Under the pieces are notes generated by a model, which was given only the letters and a program-made list of their open reading frames with translations, ran no database searches and was not told the DNA's origin. Of a stretch of 64,000 nt of DNA, positions 38,290-48,945 are shown one piece after another. The DNA lies in NCBI GenBank assembly GCA_004352715.1, contig SCFE01000001.1, forward strand, positions 7,354,495-7,418,494, read 5' to 3'. The position numbers and the translations under genes are program-made. How positions within the stretch are numbered: the stretch's first letter is position 1; each line of letters starts with the position of its first letter. Origin of the DNA: Hofstenia miamia (Eukaryota > Xenacoelomorpha > Acoela).

Positions 38290-41200
38290 ATATAACAACA
38301 AGTATGTCCAAAGATGAAACACTGCCTATCAATGCGTTAAGCTATTGACACCTTAGTTCTCTGATAAATATATTTACAATATTTTACTGATGTGACAAAT
38401 TTTACACAGTAGTTTTAAGATTCAATTTACACGTTTGAAAAGTGGCACATTCTAGATACTAATATAGAGGAAGAAAATTGATCCCAGTAAAAGGTTCAAT
38501 TACTAGCTACTACGAGTAAAACAGTACAAAAACGAATCATTTTCTTGATGATTAGTGCATTAAACCACCTTGGGATATTTAATTTTTAAAAAGTACTTGT
38601 TAGCTACAAGTGCATCCCGAAAAAAATTAATCTAAAATATTAGAAATATGAATATTTAAGTGCTTCTTATCATTGACTTTTTGCTAATTTGATGAAAATG
38701 AATGTTTCGAACTGACTCGAATCATGACCTACTAAAGATAGGGCCTGGAACCCAGAGCTGCAACCTTGCCTGGTTTTTGGAATAACTGTCCGGCACTTCA
38801 CGTCAAGGCACGGTTTTTCAAAAATATTATTAGGCACGGCACGGTGTTGAAAAAAATATTTAATTATAGTAACAAATCAGACGAATACAAGTGTAATTGT
38901 TGTATTTTTGTTTGACAAATTTACTGTAAACAGAGGTGGAATTTGATCGGATCTCGGATCGTTTCGCGTCGAATGGGCTCAGATCTACATTTTAAAATCT
39001 GGTTCAGATCTAAGAATTTTTAATAATTGTGTATATTATAAATTTTGTACATTATGCACATTTATACATTGAATGAATGTTCGTGATTATTATAATCACT
39101 AATACAAAAAGTTTTATAAACTCATACCATTGGTATACAAAAAATGATGTTATTTTATTTAATTTTGCTTTATGTAATTTAAAATTTGTAATCAATCTAG
39201 TATCCGATTTTAATGAAAAGCATTCAAAATTTATATTTAAATCTCAAATTTAGCTTGAAAAAAAAAGAATTTTCCTGTCACGAATTTTAATATACTCTAC
39301 TACAATTTTTTTAATGCCTTGCAATATATATTTTGGTTTGCTCCTAATTTGCCATTGTTTGTGCTATTCCTGCTTTTATTCGTATTTGCTGCAATCTAGA
39401 AGTATATTTTATCTTGTTGTTTGAAACAACTTTCATTCTCAATTTATAGTAACATTGCAAAATGGTGATTTTTGGATTTGGACGTAACAAAATTAATAGG
39501 GCGATAATACCATAAGATACTCAACTATTTATACTCTATAAATATTTTATGATTATATTGAGGGTAATAGAAGAATTAGATTACTACAAAGCTTGCAAAT
39601 AAACAAAGAAATTAATTTTGTGGAGTTTTGGCAGAGCAATCATCAATTTCCATTCATAATCAAAGCCACGCTAATCAAAAACGGATTTGCTTCTTGTGGG
39701 AGGACAATAACAGATAAAGAAGCAACCTATTTCAAAAATAGATGGAAATTTACTTAACATTTTAGGCCCACTTTATCATTGACAAAAACATTTCTTGATT
39801 TGCTTTAACAAAATTGATTGTATTAAATTGTAGTACTAGAAGAGTATTTGATACTATTTTAATATTTTAAAATTTAACATTAATTTTACAACACATTGCT
39901 TTTAATCTATATAGGATTTTTTACATTTGAGTTGATTTGCATGAACTTTTGCGTAAGTTGTCCCATTTTACCAATACCTCGGTCCAAGCCCGTCAATGTC
40001 CTCCTCGGTATATCGTATCTGAACGTTTTTTATTTCAAGAAGACAGTGTTGAAGCACTTAAAATTTTCTATTCGCATTTATGTTCTTGAGAACATAAATA
40101 TATTTTAAGTCTACGTTTATATATTTTTAGAATATTTATATTCGGATCCGTTTTAGTTCGAAAGCTAATTTTTTTTAAAAATTCGGATCGGATTCTAAAA
40201 TTTTGGATCCGATTCCATCTCTGCTGTAAATGTTCGAAAAAACAACTTTTACGCCAGATTCCTAAAACACGAGTATGCATCCGGGTTTTATATAAACTTA
40301 TTATGATCTGCTTCCATTAATGTAATGTGCATCAAAAATAAACACCAAAACATTCATATTTATTAGAAGTAAACAGTTAAAAACTTTATTTTTGAAAAAG
40401 TGTTGATATAAGGTTTACTTATTCTAATTAAAGGTATGCTATTCTAACAGTACAGTATGGACATTTAAATACAGGTAACTTAATATATTAGAAAAATAAT
40501 GTATTAATTAGAAAATGAACTATAAACTTAGAAACATTAAATTATAAGTTGTAAATTGTTCGTTATGTACTAAATATGTCTCACGACAGTTCGACAAAAT
40601 CACAAAACTTAATGTCTCATACACTTAAGGAATGATTTGAAATTCTGCAAAAAGTCAAGCAGGAATTATATGGCATAATGGCGTGAATGAAAACACGAAT
40701 ATTGTTGTTGCATTTTAAAAATTCTCGCAATTCAATTTCTGTGCAAATCTATTTCTAAGAATCCTTTGTAGTATTAAGCATAAACTAGCATTTAATTATA
40801 TTATGAACACAACATTGTATAAAGAATAATTGTGAGTTTTAGACACTTGCATATTCCATAGATTTAAGTCAAGGCATGTATTGGGCGCGGCACGGCACGA
40901 GCACGGTACGGCACGAACAAAAGCCCTGTTGCAGCTCTGCTTGAACCTTGCAGTAAGAGCTTAAAAACCTGTATGATTCAAATATGAATACATTTTTTAG
41001 AAATTTTATATTATTCTAATATTAATATGTACCAATAAATTTAACTTACTGTATGCATTTTAAGTACAAATGTTGATAGTAATAAATTTTTAACTTTTTT
41101 AATCAACAGCATTATTTGTCTTTCCTTTCACATTATTAAGAATAAGTACATTAGAACAAGTATTAGCAATATAAAATACTTTACTTATGATATTTACAAA

Positions 41201-44200
41201 AGTGTGCTATAACACAGGATATTTTGCAGAATATTTGAATCATGAATTTGAAAGTTATTTAACATTGAATCATTTATTTTACATGGTAAGCACACAGGAA
41301 AAAGAAATCATTGAATAGTTTCAACTGAATTTAATTTCTTAAAGGTATAAGAACTTAATTATTCATTAATACGCTGAAAACAAGTGGCATCATCAACTAC
41401 ATCAGCAAATCTTGAGATCAATTGGGATCAGTGGCTGCAGCTGCAAGGGATTCAATATCCACAGAATTCAGAAAGATAAGATTTCACCAAAACAACACGT
41501 GTTTTAAATGCTATGTTCGTTAATGAAGTTTAGCAAAACAACTTCCATCGGATAACTGTGTATAAGGACTAAAACGAATTTTTAGACGTCCTGATGAAAA
41601 TGTAGTTGATATTCTGTGCACCACGCGGATATTTTGATTAATTCTCAATTTTAAGGAATCTGTTACCCAGCAGCAAACACTTGTTTAGTAAATCCCGATA
41701 ATCTACTCTCTTTCTCTAAACGGACCCGCCCAGCTCATTTATTCCATAGCATAAGTTTTTTTGTTTTTTAAAAGGTAAATATTTTATTACAAATAAACAA
41801 AAAAACAAAACTTAGAGATTTACAAAATCAACATTACAAAGATTTTAAAACAATCACAATATTAAATTAGCAAAAAGTTTGTTCATTTTTATGATGAAAT
41901 GAATAAATTCACATGCATTTTCCCAAGCTGGTTTGTTGTCTGCCATCTATTCATCATTCGGTTTTATTTTAGTGAATATTAATGAATACTTTTATAATAC
42001 AACTAACAAACTGATATTACATCCTTTTTATCAATTTAAGGAAAGGAAAAGACCATTATCAATAAATCTAGTTCAAATCAAAATGATTGGTGTCACTTCA
42101 GGTAATGGCTGGCTCCAGCTAAGTGATGCTCAACTCCAAGCCTCGAAACTGCATGGTGTCATCTAGCTCCACGAATGCAGAGGATCATGCTTCGTAATAA
42201 AGAGAATCCAATGTTTGCACCTTATCCAATGGCAGGTTGTGGAATAGTCAGCATGCCTTTTCTCTGCGATTAAACCACAAAGTTGTTTTAAAAATTTATC
42301 AGTGAGTGACGATGCGCCACCAATGGTTTGAATGAGGCGTATTCGATTTTTAGTACTCTCTGCTGGTATTCATTATTTTCTCTGTTTCATGGGCCCTAAA
42401 AATTTCTGCTGCAGTTCTTCGGGCATTGGTGGTTGCACAAGGGTTGAACACCCGTACATCAAAGAATGTGCGTAGGCCATAGCTCCAGAATCCAACGGCA
42501 GAGATGTCTAGCCTAGCTCAATCAGTGAGATTAGAAGAAGAGGGCAGAGATTCCGTTGTTATTTGCGTGAGATGAGGTTCTTTTTTAACATCAATGCACA
42601 CTTTGAATAATGCTTCGGACAGTATGTCGCGTATTTCATTATGTCACTTGCAACAAAACCACCAGTAGAACAAGATAGTGCATGTGCAATAGAGAATCCT
42701 TTGCTGCATACGTACTTTGTAGGCATATCGGCAGGTTCAATACCTTCTTTTATTGGAAGGGCCATTAGCCAGGAATAGCAACCTTTGCGTGTTATTGTTT
42801 TAATAGCATTTTGCTGATCTGCATTCAGTTTCTCTAACATCTGTTGAAACTTAGATTCGATTTTATCATGTTTTTCTTTTAAACAGATCTTCAAGATGCT
42901 CCTTCTGTTCAACTGCAATAGTCGGTAATATTTTGTGCGATTGTGATAAAATTAAGCTCTTGAAGGGTTCCGTAGCTTTGCTAGAGAAATCATATTCTTC
43001 ACAACAAGTCGAGACTGGATCATTAATACCTAGGCCACCAAATTTGCTCGGTAATCGTAGAAATTGAGTCAGGTTACAGTCTAGATCTTTACCAAAAAAC
43101 TTTGGAAATAGTTTTAGTCTGATGTTATCCTCAAGAGTCCTGAAAGTTTCGGATTGAGTCTGTGCAACTCTCTGTGTAAACGACCACTTGAATTTGATAT
43201 TCTTCGAGAAACACTAATATACCGCATGTGGTTGAGTGTCCGCAATTTGTGAGGCCTTAGTGGCTAAATTTGACCATTTTTCTGCCTTAGATTTCATTTG
43301 TTCAGTACAGTAAAGGTCAGTGCCAACCTAGGTATTTTGTTCCTTCTGTGTGGAAAAATATACCTTTTTTGCCGAAATATTTGTTAGCCTTGTCCAAATG
43401 TTCGGGCTTAACAAGAAGGACGGTTTTCGAGGGCTTGGGAAAGTAACCAAGTTTTGGTCCACGTTTCTTAAGCATCTTCCACCATGATAAGACAGCCTGA
43501 ATATTGCCTCCACCAGCACCGTTATCCGCGTAGAATATGCGCCTTACTGATAGATTTCTGTTGTGGCAGTGTTGCAATGCCATACATGGCCATTGCTGCG
43601 ACATCACCTTGAGTAGTACCTTCCTTTGAGAAAATCACTTTGCCTCCAATTGAAAGTCTGGCTGGGCTACCGTAGACATTTTGTAAAAAACGTGCAATTG
43701 GTGGACACAAATACTTGACATTATGTAGAGCAAGCTTTCGATTTAACCTGTTAAAGGAATTATCTGCATCCACAAATAAAATTGTTTCACAGCTATCGCT
43801 TTCATAGATATCTTTCATTGCATGTACAGCTGCCTTGATACCAGCTGAGTGACCTCTACGGCTGTCTGCAGTGGACCACAAGATTCTATGATATCTTGCT
43901 TTAGAATTTGAAGAACTGCATATGTTGTTATGCGTCGAAAGATTTCACCAATTCCAATAGGTCGTATACCTGGATTCTTGTCAAGTGCGATCATGCGACC
44001 AGCAGTGTAAGAAAGGAAATAAGTGGGTAGGGTCGAAACTTTCATCAGCAAGCCTCCTTGCCAAAAGTGCCAAGGCATTTTACAAATTATCAGAATGTGG
44101 GCGAAATACTGAAGATGCCAAAATTCTTTTAGCTCCAAGACTATCTAGCCCGCTAGGTCCTGCACCTCCAGAGCATCGCAATGCACATTTTTTTATCGTT

Positions 44201-47200
44201 TCTCCTGTTTTCTCTTGAATGTCACCTTCAAAATTCATCAGTAACTATTAAGGTAAATTTTTTAGTTTCATTTTCAAGTAAAGATGTTGTACTTTTGAGT
44301 TCGCCCTTGGTTACTAAATTCATTTCCATTGTAAAATGGATTATGGCTTGTTTTGCATTAACCCAGAAAAAATGTATTGAGTGAATGCTATTTCAAATGC
44401 CAACATGAAGTTAAGTTGTTCTCTCGATGCAAGTAAAAAGAACAAAGCAGACGTCATTTTATGATTTAGTAGAGTATTCAACATAGACAAACTTTGAACT
44501 TGAATGCCAAATAGATTTGNTCATTTTCAAGTAAAGATGTTGTACTTTTGAGTTCGCCCTTGGTTACTAAATTCATTTCCATTGTAAAATGGATTATGGC
44601 TTGTTTTGCATTAACCCAGAAAAAATGTATTGAGTGAATGCTATTTCAAATGCCAACATGAAGTTAAGTTGTTCTCTCGATGCAAGTAAAAAGAACAAAG
44701 CAGACGTCATTTTATGATTTAGTAGAGTATTCAACATAGACAAACTTTGAACTTGAATGCCAAATAGATTTGCAATTTTTTTCTATGTGTAAATTAAACA
44801 TATCCAACTTCAACTCAAAGCACGGCAAAATAATGTCAATTCTAATGTTTCTAGCTAAATTTACAGTATCATACATTGAATATCCGAATTCAATCTTGGA
44901 AAATTATAAAGAACTAATTTGTGATCATCTAAATATTAACTTCAACTCTATCACAGACAAATCCAATAAAATTAAGTTTGCTATTTTTAAGCAAAATACA
45001 ATAGAAACAATATAGAAAAAGAAAAAATAGCTTTTTAAATAGCTAAAATAGAGAATTTTTCCAATAGCAAGTAATGAAGCATATTTTTATCGATAGTCAT
45101 GTGAACTATGAAGATATAGATGCTGCTATAAATTTCTCCTTTGCATTCAATTCGTTTCTATTATATTTGAAACTTTGATTATACAAATACATTATGCTTC
45201 AAAAGACAGGATACATGAGGATCCGAAATGTTAGCATGAAGACCTTCAATAAACATTGACAAATTGATATTTCCTCTGGAGAATTTCTACAAGAACCATG
45301 GAATTGCTCTTTCACTGCGATTCAATACTTTTCAGCTGTTTTGTTTGCTAAACATTTTTTCATGTTTATAGCATTATCCAGTGATTTCTAAATTCTTTGT
45401 CAACAAGAAAAATATCACATAAATGAAATGTGATTTACAAAAGGGAACTATAGACATCTATTCTTCATTAATGCACAATGTGCAGAATTTTTACAGAGCA
45501 AAAGATGCACGGATATTCAACACCAACTTTTTCCGCTTGAGGTGTCTGTGTATGCGTAAAATTGATAAATAGTGGCCTGCTTTTAAATCACATTGCTACA
45601 AGGTTCCAGGCCGTGTTTTTAGTTGGTTATGCTCGAATCAAAACAAAAAAGCAAACCGAAACCTGAATCGGGTGGGGTCTGGTTTGATAACTCTACTTAA
45701 TATTTCACCCAACCAATCATTTGATAAAATTTATAAATAAAGAATGAGTTGATTCTTAACGTAACTTGAAATGCAAAGATAGGAAGGATTCAGCATTTAT
45801 TGATTTATACACTCTATTGGTGGGACGAAGAAGATAAAATTTTAACCTTCACTTAACCAATAGTCGAATGCGAACTTTTCATAACCTTCTTGAAGGTGGA
45901 AGTCCAATGTAGAAGACAGATATATTTCAAGTGTAAAATAACAAAATTCAATTTGCTTTGCACAATTTGGAATCAGAACTACTTATGGCGTAAAGCCTGG
46001 CTGTCGGACATTTTTTAGGAAATTTTATTTCTTACAGGTTATGTTGACACATGGCCTTTTTGGCAATTTTTGGAGTTTTTGGCCATTGGCAAAATACAAT
46101 TTGAGGTTATAAGATATACACAGTATTGATATTCCAGGAAATTTCAATTAAGGAAACCGAGGAAAAATTCGTGACAACAATATCAGTACTCATTTTTACC
46201 CATTGTCAAAAATTGAAAATATGATTATTGAAGTAACAAAGAAATATCATTGTTTTACAATTTAAAAAAGAAAAGAAAACATTTATTTAAAAAAAATTGT
46301 CTTATAACATCTCTTCTAGGATCGCAGATGGTGGTTGAGTTGCTGCTCATAGCCAGCACATGTTTAACAAATTTAAGGTTCTCACATGAACCTTGCAATC
46401 CAGTTACATTGGTAGTGACGTTTTCCTGCCGAATTGTATGCAATTTCTTGAAATATGTACAACTCCCTATCTTTTGGCCTGCAAACTCCTTCATGTGGTA
46501 GTAACATTAGAAGAACTTGAAGTTCGATATTGTGGTGGTATGCTTCGCCAAATTTCTTTACATGTTGGTTTTTATCACCACTAGAATATGGACTGGTTTT
46601 CATCAAAATTGTCTTCATATGGTACTATCAAGAGATATGAAGATATCAGTAATAAAGGGATCTTCTAAAGTTTCTTGAAAATTCGAATAATATCAGACAT
46701 TAACTAAAATTTAAACTGAATTCCCATCATCTTAAAAAAACATGGTGATTTGGCACGAATAGCCTTGGATTTACTGGAATTAGACAAATGGATCCAAACC
46801 ATCATCATGAATATGTAATTAATAATCATTGTCTTAAAAATGTTGCAATGATTTTCTACAAAAAATCAGAAAATAATGAGGCAAATTTTGTTAATAACTG
46901 TTTCCTGTTTTTGGAGGTGTGAAACTAAAATGCAAAAGCAAGGATGTTAGACTTAACATGTTGAAGACTGGCACATGTGAAAGCTATTCTAGTGTTAAAT
47001 CGTTGTTATGGGTGACACACGAGAACGTGAATATATCATTCTCAGGCCACAATCAGCAGCTTCCAAAGTAGCTATTTTCCAGTAGATATGAATTCTGATG
47101 AAACATTAATCATCTTCCATGTGCTCAGTAATGCTGCCAGCAATTTACATTGTGTAATTGATCCTATTCTTAAGCAAACTTTTTCTTCTATGACAGTCAT

Positions 47201-48903
47201 AATTACTAGCACTTCCTGATAGGTGTTGGGATCTTTGTATAGAGCATCGTTTTCCAACAATACTAGAGACTCAATAACTGAATGAAAACTGCTGCTTATA
47301 TTAAACAATGCTTGGGCTTTGGCGGGTATTTCCGTAATGAATGCATGGGCCAGCTGTTGGCCGACAGCGTTCCAAATTTGATGTCATTATACAAATCAAT
47401 TGCAAGCTTAACAATGCTTTGAATGGCGGCAGGTGAAATGTGATTATTGACCATTGCTAACAATGAATGTGCAGAAAACTGATTATTCCACCTTTCCATC
47501 TCAGTGAGATTTTCTATATTTTTGGCATGAAAAATTAATTTGAGTTGACTTCCAAAGTTTTTCAGTATTACTTTGCTGTCAACCCTGAAGCCATTAGTAA
47601 TAGCATGTGTACCATTTTTTGAATATCTCTTGGCTATAAAACTACCTTCATTGCAAACTAAGTTTCAATGTAAATGTACATTCTTTCCGACCCTGCTGAT
47701 TGATGAGAAACAGGAAATGAAAGTATGTTTATTTTGAATATGCGACAAGTCAAGTTTATAAGCGATATACAATGGTGTACTCAAGAATGATGCCAATTCT
47801 TTATGGTGCTAACACTGAGGACTAAATGAAATACCCACAATAGGTGTAGACTTGCTAGGTAGCACCAGAGAGTGATTATGAGAGGATACAGGAATATCTG
47901 TGATGAAAACGTTTCCCCTGATGATTGTGAAAAATTTATAACAATATGAAAAAATTGAGGACTAACAGTTTTAGCCATACATTCTAGAGCAAAATTCGCT
48001 GCCTTATTTCTGTCTGTTTTGCTGCCAAATCCAACAAAGGATGAATAAATTTTACTCGGACTAGAGGGTTCTTGTTAATATTAACATGGCCACGAGGTAT
48101 TTGAAAAATTCAGTTACCTAAAACGGAAGAGAATCCTGTTAACCAGATGTTTTTTCTTCAAAGTTAAACAATTCTGCTAAGGCGCAGTTGTATATACCAT
48201 TGATGGGGCTTTTCCTTTCTAAGTGTATTATACTCAAACAATATATAGCTTTTCTAAATTACTAAGTTTGAGAGCAAAAAGCAAATCAAAAATTTGAACT
48301 TGATGAAATTGGCACAAAGTATTTACCAACTCATAATAGCTATTGCACAATTTACAAATACTACAAACAGTCTGCTATTGAGCAACATGAATGGCCATAG
48401 AATGAAAGATTTCCACATTTGGCGTTCATTTTTCTCAAATGTTTTTTCTTCAAAGTTAAACAATTCTGCTAAGGCGCAGTTGTATATACCATTGATGGGG
48501 CTTTTCCTTTCTAAGTGTATTATACTCAAACAATATATAGCTTTTCTAAATTACTAAGTTTGAGAGCAAAAAGCAAATCAAAAAATTTGAACTTGATGGA
48601 ATTGGCACAAAGTATTTACCAACTCATAATAGCTATTGCACAATTTACAAATACTACAAACAGTCTGCTATTGAGCAACATGAATGGCCATAGAATGAAA
48701 GATTTCCGCATTTGGCGTTCATTTTTCTTAAATGTTTTTTCTTTCACGAGGGGCAATGGGGAATTGCCCCACCAGTTTGCATGTTAAATAATGTCCTGCT
48801 CGGAGGTATGAAAATTTTGGGAGTCGGTTAGGTTTGCTACTATTAGATATCACTCAAAATAGAGCGCGGTTCAGTATGACTATGAAACATCAATAGTATA
48901 TTT

Positions 48904-48945
<42 letters not shown>

